Origin: Sorangium cellulosum So0157-2
GTDB lineage: Bacteria; Myxococcota_A; Polyangia; Polyangiales; Polyangiaceae
NCBI RefSeq assembly: GCF_000418325.1
Contig: NC_021658.1
Location: 2,790,001-2,854,000, forward strand
Reading direction: 5' to 3'
DNA length: 64,000 bases
Every line of letters starts with the position of its first letter. Position 1 is the first letter of the stretch. This document shows positions 43,672-52,235 of the stretch, one piece after another. The notes beneath the pieces were generated by a model, which had not been told where the DNA came from, searched no databases, and saw only the letters and a program-made list of their open reading frames with translations. The translations under genes were made by a program, and so were the position numbers.

Positions 43672-45345
43672 CTAGTTGAACTCCAGCGCGGTCTCCGCGA
43701 CCCCAGAAGCGCCGCTGCCGTTGGCGGCGCTCTCCTGGCCGCCGGTGCCCGGGGCGCCGAGCGTGATCTCGGTGATGCCAACGGTGGACGGCGGAGCGCC
43801 GCGGAACGCGATGCCGAGGGAATGGCCGCCCTGACCGCCGCCGCCCTTGCCGCCGGTACCACCATTGCCGCCCTTGCCGCCCTCGCAGGCTGGGAATAGT
43901 CCCGCGGCCCCCATCGGCGGAATCCGTCCGCCTGGACCGCCAGCGCCTCCTTCGCCACCCGGCTGTCCGGGACCGCCCTTGCCGCCGTCGCCGCCGTCGC
44001 CGACCCTGAGGATCACGTCATCGAAGGAGAGCGCGGCATCCAGGCTGATGAGCGCGATGCTGGAGCCGCCCGGCAAACCGCCTCGGCCGCCTCGGCCACC
44101 GCAGCCGCCGGCCCCGCCGGAGCCGCCGCTCGCGCCGCCGCGTCGAGTTCCGGTCGGGCAATAGCGCTCGTTCGTCGCATCCGCCACACCACGTGCACCC
44201 CCCCCACCGCCTCCGCCTTGTCCGGGCACCCCAGGGCGGCCATCGCCGCCAGCGGCACCGGCATAGCCGGCAGCGGAAATGGAACCGGTGCCTATCGCGC
44301 CCGCGCCAGGAGGGCTCTCAGCGCGGCTGCTGCCTGGTCTTCCGATTGTGCAGGTGGTGATCCCATCATGGCCGTTGCCGCGATTTTCCATGTCGCCGCT
44401 GGCAGTGAAGAGCGGGGTCCCGTTGTCGCCGGTGGTTCCGATCAAGAGCAAGCCGTCGCCACCACGTCCGCCCGACGAATCATCACCGAGGTCGTCGGGG
44501 GTGCCGCACTCGTTGATCACAGCGCTTCCGCCGGCCACGGGCGCATTGTACGGTTTGGAACACGCGTAATCGCCTTGTTCCCCCGGCAGCCCCGGCGGAG
44601 CATTGCCTTCGTGAGGCGCACCGTCCGCCCCCGCTGCCGCATGGCCGGCCTCGAGCACGCACCGCACGAGCTCTACGCTCGTGCTGTGCGCAATCGCTGC
44701 GATAGACGATCGTCCTGCACCCGTGTCGTCTTTCTGCTCGGTGAGCTTCGCGACGACATGTACATCCTCGATGTGCACGGTTCCCGGCAGACCGCGCATT
44801 GTAAGAGGGATTGCTCCTCCGTCCGCCGTCAGCACCGTCTTCGTCTTATCGTCGATCCACTTCCAGCCGGCGCCGCAGTCGAGCCCGCCGTAGATCGCGA
44901 CGCCGCCCGGCACCACGACCGCTTCGTTGAATTCCTCGCCGGCGCAGGCGTACACGCGCCCGGTCTTATTCTGTGCGAGATCGATGGCCTGCTGGAGCGA
45001 GCGGAGCGGTTCCTCCTTGGTCCCCGACACGTTGGTTGCGGCGGCGGTGGCCGACACGAAGACGCCGCAAGTGTCGGCCACCCCCCCATCGGGTTTCTCA
45101 CGAGGTACGCACTTCTCCTCCTCCGGCTCGGGAGGATCCGGAGGATCGGGAGGATCCATAGTGGGATCCGGTTTCTGCCCCCCTGTGCCACTATACCAGC
45201 AGTTTTCATGCCGGTCTTCGCAGTTGGGAGATGGGGTCTGATAGACACAGCTCGCCGCGTGCACCGCCGTTACCAGCGACGCCATGACCAGCGCCGAAGC
45301 GCTGTGAGCGGTGAGCCGCATCGCTCTCTTTGCGTGTCGGTTCAT
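43672..45345 (-). CDS. Gly-rich beta-helix lipoprotein G2
   Basis: A 557-residue paralogue of G1 with the same plan: basic leader, weak lipobox (HAASC), Pro/Asp-rich spacer, DUF1565-like region (EEPLRSLQQAIDLAQNKTG, RVYACAGEEFNEAVVVPGG) and a Gly-rich domain with conserved islands. It differs from G1 mainly in the first 120 residues and the last 20. The middle is almost identical in DNA, which points to recent duplication or gene conversion within this module. It lies 12 bp downstream of the B1 gene. Confidence 0.8.
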   Translation of the reverse strand: MNRHAKRAMRLTAHSASALVMASLVTAVHAASCVYQTPSPNCEDRHENCWYSGTGGQKPDPTMDPPDPPDPPEPEEEKCVPREKPDGGVADTCGVFVSATAAATNVSGTKEEPLRSLQQAIDLAQNKTGRVYACAGEEFNEAVVVPGGVAIYGGLDCGAGWKWIDDKTKTVLTADGGAIPLTMRGLPGTVHIEDVHVVAKLTEQKDDTGAGRSSIAAIAHSTSVELVRCVLEAGHAAAGADGAPHEGNAPPGLPGEQGDYACSKPYNAPVAGGSAVINECGTPDDLGDDSSGGRGGDGLLLIGTTGDNGTPLFTASGDMENRGNGHDGITTCTIGRPGSSRAESPPGAGAIGTGSISAAGYAGAAGGDGRPGVPGQGGGGGGGARGVADATNERYCPTGTRRGGASGGSGGAGGCGGRGGRGGLPGGSSIALISLDAALSFDDVILRVGDGGDGGKGGPGQPGGEGGAGGPGGRIPPMGAAGLFPACEGGKGGNGGTGGKGGGGQGGHSLGIAFRGAPPSTVGITEITLGAPGTGGQESAANGSGASGVAETALEFN

Positions 45346-45357
45346 GCGTTCCTCGAT

Positions 45358-46449
45358 TCAGAAAACACCGCTAGCGACGATTCCCCCGGCACCAGGTGCC
45401 ACGAGCGGAACGACGCGAACGTGCCGCTTCTCGGGGGGGGTCGATGGGCTGGCGAGCCAGTAGCCGAGCGTCCCGACGGCGACCGCGCCTCCGCCGACGA
45501 AGCTCCACAGCGCCAGGTTGCTGAACAGATCTCTGCCGTCGACCAGCGTGCTCAGCTTGTTGCACTGCTGCTGCATCTGCTCGTCATTCGTGGCGGCGTT
45601 GCAGTTCACGGGGGCGCCGATCTTCGTGTGCTGTTCTCTCACGCTGTTCGCCTTGGCGTTCGCGACGAGTGTGAAAACGACCCCCGCGATCACCCCCGCC
45701 GCGGCGACCGAGGCGCCGGCCACGATGGGCGCCGAGCTCCGCTCCGCCATGGCGGGCGGCGGTGGCGGCGCTGGCGCCGGCTCCGGCGGCGCGCGCACCA
45801 CCAGCTGCTCGAGCTCGAAGGCGCGCTGGATCTCGCCCCCTCGGGCGACGTCCACCGCGCTGCTCTCCGGCGCATGGCCGTCGTGCTGCACCGTGATCGT
45901 GTGCGGTCCCGGCTCCACGAACACCGGGTCGACGAGCGGCGTCGTCCCCACGGGGGAGCCGTCCACCAGCACCTTCGCGCCCGGCACGTTGGCGCTCACG
46001 ATCACCGCGCCCACCTCCGCGCGCGCCTGCGCGTAGGCCGCCGCCGCGGCCTCGCGCTCCTCCGGGGTCGCGGTCGTGTCGTTCGCGAGCTCGCGCACGT
46101 AGATCGCGAGGTGCTCGGCGGCGTCCCGGTACCGCTGCAGCATCAGCTCGCACGTGCCGATGCCCCCGACGATGGTGTAGTGCTTTTGTAGCGCCCAGGC
46201 CGCGACGAACGAGGCGTAGGCGTCGGCCCACCGGTTCTGCTCGGACGCGGCGACGCCCTCGACGTAGAGCTTGCGCGCCTTGTCGCTCATGGCGTCGCTC
46301 GGGGCGCGCTGGATCCTCGGGCGGCGGGCGGCCTTCGGCGCGGCGGCGCTCGTCGGCGGAGGGCTGCTCTTCGGCTGCGCGTCGGCCGGCGACGTGGACG
46401 CGAGCAGCGCTGGCAGGCAGAGCAGCGGGACGACCTGGGAGGGGCGCAT
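45358..46449 (-). CDS. secreted TPR/PEGA-type protein B1
   Basis: A 363-residue protein. The start at 46449 (MRPSQVVPLLCLPALLAST) gives a signal peptide; an earlier in-frame start lacks one. TPR-like helices follow (MSDKARKLYVEGVAASEQ, WALQKHYTIVGGIGTCELML), then a PEGA-like domain (AKVLVDGSPVGTTPLVDP, TITVQHDGHAPE). Two hydrophobic segments (APIVAGASVAAAGVIAGVVF and LALWSFVGGGAVAVGTLGYW) flank a loop with two Cys, and the protein ends IVASGVF. The A and B types share this plan but differ in the TPR part. It is the first gene of the second module; the 343 bp upstream may carry an internal promoter. Confidence 0.82.
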   Translation of the reverse strand: MRPSQVVPLLCLPALLASTSPADAQPKSSPPPTSAAAPKAARRPRIQRAPSDAMSDKARKLYVEGVAASEQNRWADAYASFVAAWALQKHYTIVGGIGTCELMLQRYRDAAEHLAIYVRELANDTTATPEEREAAAAAYAQARAEVGAVIVSANVPGAKVLVDGSPVGTTPLVDPVFVEPGPHTITVQHDGHAPESSAVDVARGGEIQRAFELEQLVVRAPPEPAPAPPPPPAMAERSSAPIVAGASVAAAGVIAGVVFTLVANAKANSVREQHTKIGAPVNCNAATNDEQMQQQCNKLSTLVDGRDLFSNLALWSFVGGGAVAVGTLGYWLASPSTPPEKRHVRVVPLVAPGAGGIVASGVF

Positions 46450-46792
46450 GGGGACCATCTTACCTGCGGTCGGAGCGCTCGTAGCGGATTTTGGCGGGCT
46501 CGACGAGGTTGCGGGGCGTCGGGATGCTGCCTGGGAGGACGAGGGGTCGAGCGGCTCGTCGGGCATCGAGTCGGGCATTGAGCGGCTCGTCGGGCGTCGT
46601 TACCTGGGCAGGCTGGTCGTGTTGCTGCGGGGCTGGCGCTGACGAAGAGGCTGGCGAGGCGGCCTGGACGGTCGATCCGTCTAGGGGCGGGCCTCCGTGG
46701 GCCGGGGCAGGAGGAACTGGTCGGCCAAGAGCGTGAGCCCGAGGAGAAGCGCCGGGCCGAGATGTCGGCAGGTGCTCACGGCAGGTGCCACA
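46450..46792. other. module junction region
   Basis: The only large gap inside the operon. It contains the truncated 5' end of a type A gene (next entry) and, nearer B1, two direct copies of GAGCGGCTCGTCGGGC 31 bp apart (46549 and 46580). It may hold a promoter for the second module. Confidence 0.5.
46681..46779 (-). pseudogene. truncated 5' remnant of a type A gene
   Basis: Starting at GTG 46779, the first 18 codons (MSTCRHLGPALLLGLTLL) match the start of A2 exactly in protein and almost exactly in DNA. The match then ends abruptly and a stop codon follows after 32 codons. The homology to the G4-A2 junction is continuous through the spacer and back into G3, so this is the scar of a tandem duplication or deletion between modules. 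Confidence 0.75.
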
Positions 46793-48412
46793 TCACGGGG
46801 ATGCCGATGAGGTGGTAAAATCTTTCATCTTCTCCGCGAGGCCGTTGCCAGTGGCAGCGCCGACTTCGATGGCGACAACACCCTCACCCTCCTCCGGTGG
46901 CGGGTGGCCAAGGTAGGCGATGCCGAGGGAATGGCCATCGCTGCCCTTGCCGCCAGGCCCGCCGTTGCCGCCGTCTCCTCCTTCACCGCCGTCACAGCCG
47001 GTGCTCAGCGCGGTCGGCCCTGGGCCGCCTGAGCCCGGAGCGCCACCCCGGCCGCCGATCTGGCCCTCGCCACCGGCGCCGCCCCGGCCGCCAGCCTTGG
47101 CTCGCAGGAGCACATCCTCGAAGGTGAGGGTTGCATCGATGCCGAGGAGGGCGATGCTGGAGCCACCGGCGCCGCCGCCCTTGCCGGCGGCGCCGCCGCA
47201 GCCGCCGGCGCCGCCGGAGCCGCCGCTGGCGCCACCCGTTCCCGGTGAGCCGGCGGGACAGGCGCTCCCGCCCCTGGCGCCCGCGCCGCCTCCGCCGCCC
47301 TGGCCGGGGATTCCGGGCTTGCCTGCTCCTCCAGTGAGCCCGATAAAACCGGTGCTGTCGATGGTACCGGTCCCCTTCGCGTCGTCGCCTGCGTCGCCGG
47401 CTCTACCTGATTGACCTTCCTTGCCGGCGCCGCACGCGCCGCCCGAGCTGCGAACGCCGCCATTGGGATTCGCATCCTCTCCAGGAGAACCGGCGGTGCC
47501 AGCGCCTGCTTGCGTTGACGTACCGTTGCCGCCCAGGCCGCCGATCGAGTTGTCGCTGGAATCGTTCGGGATCCCGCAGTCGTTCTCGGGAGGTTCGTCC
47601 GTAGTCACGGTGCCCGCGGTGCACGCCTCACTCCCTGAGCTGCCGTTTCCCCCTTCCGCGGCGCGCTGGCGATGGAGAGCTCCCGGTGCCCCCGGCGCCG
47701 CTTCACCCGCATCGAACGTGCACCGCTCGAGCGCGATGTTGCCGCCATCAGCAATCGCAGCGATCGAGGACTTCCCGTATCTATCTTTGTTGTCCGGGTT
47801 GTCGGGGTCTTCGAGATCGACGGTGATCGACGGCGCTACGACATGGAAATCCTCGATCCGTACGCTCTTTCCCGCTGCGCTCATCGTGAGAGGAGCCGTC
47901 CCCGGCGGCGCCGTGGGCGGCGTCGTCAGGAGCGTTTCCCCTGTGCTCGTCCATCGCCAGTTTGCCCCCTCGGTCTTGCAGTCGAGCCTGCCGAAGATCG
48001 ATACCTTCGTCCGCACCGAGACGGCTTCCTCGAAGGAGCCGACACACACGTAGACGTGAGGTTTGTCAGCGCCGTCCACGCGAGCGATGGCTTCTCCGAT
48101 CGACTTGAGCGGCGCCTCCTTCGTGCCAGCAGCGCCATCATCGCCGTCCTCGGACACGAACACCCCGCAACCGTCGTCGACGCCGGCTCCGGCGAGCTGC
48201 GGGTCACACTCGGGCGTCGGAATGACTCCTCCACTGTCACCGCCGCCACCAGCGTCGCCGCTCCCGCCGGTACCCAGGGGGCAGCCGACGAGCTTGCCGA
48301 CGCAGGGGTCACCCGTCGAGCACCCAGGCACCTGGATCCCGATGGCCATCGAACCCAGAAGAAGCGTCGCGGCGAAGCGACAACCACCCACCCTGCTGAC
48401 TCCCCGGTACAC
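46793..48412 (-). CDS. Gly-rich beta-helix lipoprotein G3
   Basis: A 539-residue lipoprotein (GTG start; leader ends IQVPGC, a reasonable lipobox). A Gly-rich spacer and ECDPQLAGAGVDDGCGVFV lead to a DUF1565-like region (GTKEAPLKSIGEAIARVDG, HVYVCVGSFEEAVSV). A Gly-rich domain follows with conserved islands (SSIALLGIDATLTFEDVLL, HSLGIAYLGHPPPEEGEG). Nearly identical to G4 along most of its length, and more distant from G1/G2. It follows A2 by 11 bp. Probable surface protein; function unknown. Confidence 0.8.
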   Translation of the reverse strand: MYRGVSRVGGCRFAATLLLGSMAIGIQVPGCSTGDPCVGKLVGCPLGTGGSGDAGGGGDSGGVIPTPECDPQLAGAGVDDGCGVFVSEDGDDGAAGTKEAPLKSIGEAIARVDGADKPHVYVCVGSFEEAVSVRTKVSIFGRLDCKTEGANWRWTSTGETLLTTPPTAPPGTAPLTMSAAGKSVRIEDFHVVAPSITVDLEDPDNPDNKDRYGKSSIAAIADGGNIALERCTFDAGEAAPGAPGALHRQRAAEGGNGSSGSEACTAGTVTTDEPPENDCGIPNDSSDNSIGGLGGNGTSTQAGAGTAGSPGEDANPNGGVRSSGGACGAGKEGQSGRAGDAGDDAKGTGTIDSTGFIGLTGGAGKPGIPGQGGGGGAGARGGSACPAGSPGTGGASGGSGGAGGCGGAAGKGGGAGGSSIALLGIDATLTFEDVLLRAKAGGRGGAGGEGQIGGRGGAPGSGGPGPTALSTGCDGGEGGDGGNGGPGGKGSDGHSLGIAYLGHPPPEEGEGVVAIEVGAATGNGLAEKMKDFTTSSASP

Positions 48413-48423
48413 GGCGCCTCCGC

Positions 48424-49449
48424 TCAGAATCGACCGCTCAAGGAAAGGCCCGTCACGCCCGACCCCACGAGCGGCGCGACCTGCACGCGGCGGTCCGGCG
48501 CGGAAGGTCGAGCGACCAGCGCGTAGATCACCGTTCCCACTCCGGCTGCCCCGACGATGAAGCTGCCGATGGCCACGTTGGTGAACGCGTACTGGAGGTC
48601 GACCGCATCGCTCAGCTCCGCGCAGACTGCCGGCGACTCGGTGCTGGGGCAGCGGCCCTTGAGCTCCCTGTCTGCGCGGACGCTGGCGCGCAGGTCCTCC
48701 GCGTCGCTTCCCTTACCGAGCGCGAGGACCGTGAACGCGGCGCCCGCGATCACGCCCACCCCGGCCGCGACTCCGCCTCCGATCAACAGGGGCTTTCGCA
48801 GATCGTCTCGTGATGCGGAGGACTCGCCGCGCGTCCGCGCGGCTTCGGCCGGAGGCGCCGTCAGGTCGAGGACGACGTATCCCTTCGCCCGCTCGTCCAG
48901 CCGGATCGTCCGTGAAACCGGAGGGCGGCCCGGCTGGACACCGACCAGCGTATGGTCGCCAGGGTCACGCTCCACGGGGGTCGCCGGAGCGATGCGCTCT
49001 CCGTCGAGCGTCAGCTGCACCGCGCCTTGCGCCGTGCCAGCGAGGGTGACCTCCAGGGTAGGGATGCGCGGGGCGAGGGCAGCGAGCTCGGCCTTCGCGT
49101 CGGCCTGCGCCTGCTGAAAGGCGCGCGGAGCGCTGGCGGAGAGCGGCTCGTCCAGGACGCGCTGGTAGAGCGAGCGCGCCTCGAGCAATCGACCGAGGCG
49201 CTCACAGGAGCGCGCCGCCATGACCAGGAACGGAGGGGCATGAACCTGGGCCTCGGCGTCGCGGAAGGCCGTGAGCGCGTCCTCGTAGCGGCCGGCGTTG
49301 AAGAGCTCCCAGCCCTTGTCGGCGAGCGCCTTGGCCGCGAGCTTTGCCTCGGCGGTCGGCGGGGACGGCTCGGCGAGGGCGGTGGGCGAGGCGGCCAGGA
49401 GCGTGAGCCCGAGGAGAAGCGCCGGGCCGAGATGTCGGCAGGTGCTCAC
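48424..49449 (-). CDS. secreted TPR/PEGA-type protein A2
   Basis: A 341-residue paralogue of A1: signal peptide (LGPALLLGLTLLAASPTALA), TPR region (KALADKGWELFNAGRYEDAL), PEGA-like domain (AVQLTLDGERIAPATPVERD), then two hydrophobic segments around a loop with CPSTESPAVC, ending LSLSGRF. GTG start, 13 bp after the end of G4. Its N-terminal coding sequence is the donor or twin of the remnant at 46681-46779. Confidence 0.82.
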   Translation of the reverse strand: MSTCRHLGPALLLGLTLLAASPTALAEPSPPTAEAKLAAKALADKGWELFNAGRYEDALTAFRDAEAQVHAPPFLVMAARSCERLGRLLEARSLYQRVLDEPLSASAPRAFQQAQADAKAELAALAPRIPTLEVTLAGTAQGAVQLTLDGERIAPATPVERDPGDHTLVGVQPGRPPVSRTIRLDERAKGYVVLDLTAPPAEAARTRGESSASRDDLRKPLLIGGGVAAGVGVIAGAAFTVLALGKGSDAEDLRASVRADRELKGRCPSTESPAVCAELSDAVDLQYAFTNVAIGSFIVGAAGVGTVIYALVARPSAPDRRVQVAPLVGSGVTGLSLSGRF

Positions 49450-49462
49450 GGCAGGGGTCGCA

Positions 49463-51112
49463 TCACGGGGAAGCCGATGCGTTGGTAAAATCTTTCATCT
49501 TCTCGGCGAGGCCGTTGCCCGTGGCAGCGCCGACTTCGATGGCGACAACACCCTCACCCTCCTCCGGTGGCGGGTGGCCAAGGTAGGCGATGCCGAGCGA
49601 ATGGCCATCGCTGCCCTTGCCGCCAGGCCCGCCGTTACCGCCGTCGCCTCCTCGGCCGCCGTCACAGCCGGTGCTCAGCGCGGTCGGCCCTGTTCCGCCT
49701 CGGCCTAGAGCACCACCAGCGCCGCCGATCTGGCCCTCGCCGCCGGCGCCACCCCGGCCGCCACCCTTGGCTTTCAGGAGCACATCCTCGAAGCTGAGGG
49801 TTGCATTGATGCTGAGGAGGGCGATGCTGGAGCCGCCGGGTCCGCCGCCCTTGCCCCCCGCGCCGCCACAGCCGCCGGCTCCGCCGGAGCCGCCGCTGGC
49901 GCCACCCGTTCCCGGTGAGCCGGCGGGGCAGGCGTTCCCGCCCCTGGCGCCCGCGCCGCCTCCGCCGCCCTGGCCTGGGGTTCCGGGCTTGCCTGTTCCT
50001 CCGGTGAGCCCGGTGAAACCGGTGCTGTCGATGGCACCGGTCCCCTTCGCGTCGTCGCCTGCGTCGCCGGCTTTCCCTGCTTGACCATCGCTGCCGTTGC
50101 CGCACGCGCCGCCCGAGCTGCGAGTGCCGCCATTGGGATTCGCATCCGCTCCAGGAAAACCGGCGGCGCCAGGGCCTGCTTGCATTGAAGTACCGTTGCC
50201 ACCCAGCCCGCCGAGCGAGTTATCGCTGGAATCGTTCGGGATCCCGCAGTCGTTCTCGGGAGCATCGCTCGTGATCACGGTATTCGCGGTGCATGCCTCA
50301 CTCCCTGAGATGCCTTCTGCCCCTTCCGCGGCGCGCTGGCGATAGAGAGCTCCCGGTGCCCCCGGCGCCGCTTCACCCGCATCGAACGTGCACCGCTCGA
50401 GCACGATGTTGCCGCCATCAGCAATCGCAGCGATCAAGGACTTTCCGTATCTGTCTTTATTGTCCTGGTTGTCAGGGTCTTCGAGATCGACGGTGATCGA
50501 CGGCGCTACGACATGGAAATCCTCCATCCGTACGCTCTTTCCCGCTGCGCTCATCGTGAGAGGAGCCGTGCCCGGCGGCGCCGTGGGCGGCGTCGTCAGG
50601 AGCGTCTCCCCTGTGCTCGTCCATCGCCAGCTTGCCCCCTCGGTCTTGCAGTCGAGCCTGCCGAAGATCGATACCTTCGTCTGCACCGTGACGGCTTCCT
50701 CGAAGGTGCCGACACACACATAGACGTGAGGTTTGTCAGCGCCGTCCACGCGAGCGATGGCTTCTCCGATCGACCTGAGCGGCGCCTCCTTTGTGCCAGC
50801 AGCGCCATCATCGCCGTCCTCAGACACGAACACCCCGCAACCGTCGTCGACGCCGGCGCCGGCGAGCTGCGGGTCACACTCGGGGGGCGGAATGACTCCT
50901 CCTCCGCCGCCGTTCCCGCCGTTCCCGCCGCTCCCGCCATTGCCGCCCATTGCGCCAAGGCGAGAAGCCTCATCGTGCTTTTTCTTGGCATCGTCAGGTT
51001 GCACCAAGCACCCGCTCACATGGAGCCCTGCGGTCATCGCCGTCAGGAGAAGCGTCGCCGCGAAGCGACAACCAAGACGATGATGACCCATCCTGCTGAC
51101 TCCCCGGTTCAC
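49463..51112 (-). CDS. Gly-rich beta-helix lipoprotein G4
   Basis: A 549-residue lipoprotein. The GTG at 51112 is chosen by alignment with G3 (both begin with a GVSR-containing leader); the lipobox is HVSGC. The architecture equals G3: Gly-rich spacer, ECDPQLAGAGVDDGCGVFV, DUF1565-like start of a beta-helix, and a Gly-rich domain with the same islands. The spacer differs from G3 (GGNGGSGGNGGNGGGGG). Very high DNA identity to G3 suggests concerted evolution. It lies 11 bp after B2. Confidence 0.8.
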   Translation of the reverse strand: MNRGVSRMGHHRLGCRFAATLLLTAMTAGLHVSGCLVQPDDAKKKHDEASRLGAMGGNGGSGGNGGNGGGGGVIPPPECDPQLAGAGVDDGCGVFVSEDGDDGAAGTKEAPLRSIGEAIARVDGADKPHVYVCVGTFEEAVTVQTKVSIFGRLDCKTEGASWRWTSTGETLLTTPPTAPPGTAPLTMSAAGKSVRMEDFHVVAPSITVDLEDPDNQDNKDRYGKSLIAAIADGGNIVLERCTFDAGEAAPGAPGALYRQRAAEGAEGISGSEACTANTVITSDAPENDCGIPNDSSDNSLGGLGGNGTSMQAGPGAAGFPGADANPNGGTRSSGGACGNGSDGQAGKAGDAGDDAKGTGAIDSTGFTGLTGGTGKPGTPGQGGGGGAGARGGNACPAGSPGTGGASGGSGGAGGCGGAGGKGGGPGGSSIALLSINATLSFEDVLLKAKGGGRGGAGGEGQIGGAGGALGRGGTGPTALSTGCDGGRGGDGGNGGPGGKGSDGHSLGIAYLGHPPPEEGEGVVAIEVGAATGNGLAEKMKDFTNASASP

Positions 51113-51123
51113 GATGCCTCCGC

Positions 51124-52233
51124 TCAAAACCGACCGGTCAAGGAAATCCCTGCCGAGCCCGCGCCCACGCGCGGAACGATCTGCATGCGGCTGGCCGGTG
51201 GAGCAGGCCGATCCACGAGCGCGTAGATCACCGTCCCCGCGCCGGCTGCCCCGACGATGAAGCTGTAGATGGCCGCATTGATGAACGCGTACTGGACGTC
51301 GACCGTATCGCTCAGCTCCGCGCACAGCCTCGGTTTCTTCGTGCTTGCGCAGTACCCTTTGAGATCGCCGTCTCTATCGACCTTTCCTCGCAGCTCCTCT
51401 GCGTCGTCCCCCTTGCCGAGCGCGAGCACCGTGAACACCGTCCCCGCGATCACCCCCACCCCCGCCACCGACCCTCCCGCGATGAGCAGCGTCTTGTTCG
51501 GCGGGGGATCTCCGCCCTTCCCCAAACCCCCCCGCCACGCCGTCGCCGGCCTCTCCCCCGCCGCCGGCTCGCTCGCCCGCGCGCTCTTCAGCTCGACGCT
51601 CCGCTCGATCTCCTCGCCCGCCTTGAGCTCCACCGCGACGCTCGCCGGCTCGTACCCTTGCCGCCGTACCGAGATCGTGTGCGTCCCCGGCTCCAGGAAC
51701 ACCGGATCCTGGAGCGGCACGGTCCCGATGACCTCCTGCCCCACGCGCACCTCGGCGTCCTCCACGTTGACGCGCAGCCGGACCGCGCCCACCTTCGCCC
51801 GCGCCTGCGCGTACGTCTTCAGCGCGGCGGCGCGCTCGTCCGGCGTCGCCGTCGCGTCCTTCTCGATCTCGCGCACGTAGATGGCGAGGTGCTTCGCCGC
51901 GTCCGGATAGCGCTGCAGCATCAGCTCGCAGGTGCCTATCCCGCCGGCGATCGTGTAGTGCTTCTGCAGCGCCCACGCCGCCACGAACGACGCATAGGCG
52001 TCGGCCCACCGCCCCTTCTCCGAGGCGGTCACGCCCTCCATGTAGAGCTTCCTGGCCTTGTCGCTCATCGCCTCGCTGGGCGCGCGCGGCGCCTGGATCG
52101 CCGTCTGGCCCGCAGCCCCCTGCTGCCCCGCGCCCCTCGGCGAGGCGCCTCCCTTCGGCTGCGCCTCGCTCGGCGAGGCGGCCGTCAGCAGGCCGACGAC
52201 GCACATCCACGGAACACTCTGCGCGAGACGCAT
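51124..52233 (-). CDS. secreted TPR/PEGA-type protein B2
   Basis: A 369-residue paralogue of B1. The start at 52233 (MRLAQSVPWMCVVGLLTAA) gives the signal peptide; an upstream in-frame extension is antisense-like repeat and was rejected. It has a TPR region (KARKLYMEGVTASEKGRWAD, HYTIAGGIGTCELMLQRYP), a PEGA-like domain (TISVRRQGYEPASVAVEL), two hydrophobic segments (AGGSVAGVGVIAGTVFTVLA and INAAIYSFIVGAAGAGTVIY) around a loop with CASTKKPRLC, and the ending ISLTGRF. It starts 2 bp after the large gene upstream, so it is firmly part of the operon headed by the GTPase. Confidence 0.82.
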   Translation of the reverse strand: MRLAQSVPWMCVVGLLTAASPSEAQPKGGASPRGAGQQGAAGQTAIQAPRAPSEAMSDKARKLYMEGVTASEKGRWADAYASFVAAWALQKHYTIAGGIGTCELMLQRYPDAAKHLAIYVREIEKDATATPDERAAALKTYAQARAKVGAVRLRVNVEDAEVRVGQEVIGTVPLQDPVFLEPGTHTISVRRQGYEPASVAVELKAGEEIERSVELKSARASEPAAGERPATAWRGGLGKGGDPPPNKTLLIAGGSVAGVGVIAGTVFTVLALGKGDDAEELRGKVDRDGDLKGYCASTKKPRLCAELSDTVDVQYAFINAAIYSFIVGAAGAGTVIYALVDRPAPPASRMQIVPRVGAGSAGISLTGRF

Positions 52234-52235
52234 GA

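Noticed and set aside
40919..51083. Pro-rich plus-strand frames opposite the Gly-rich lipoprotein genes
   Set aside because: PPLPPLPP-type text is the direct complement of Gly-rich coding; the minus-strand genes have leaders and conserved islands.
40915..52233. CRISPR array or transposon in the repeat-rich region
   Set aside because: The repeats are paralogous genes and Gly-coding tracts, without spacer structure, transposase or terminal inverted repeats.
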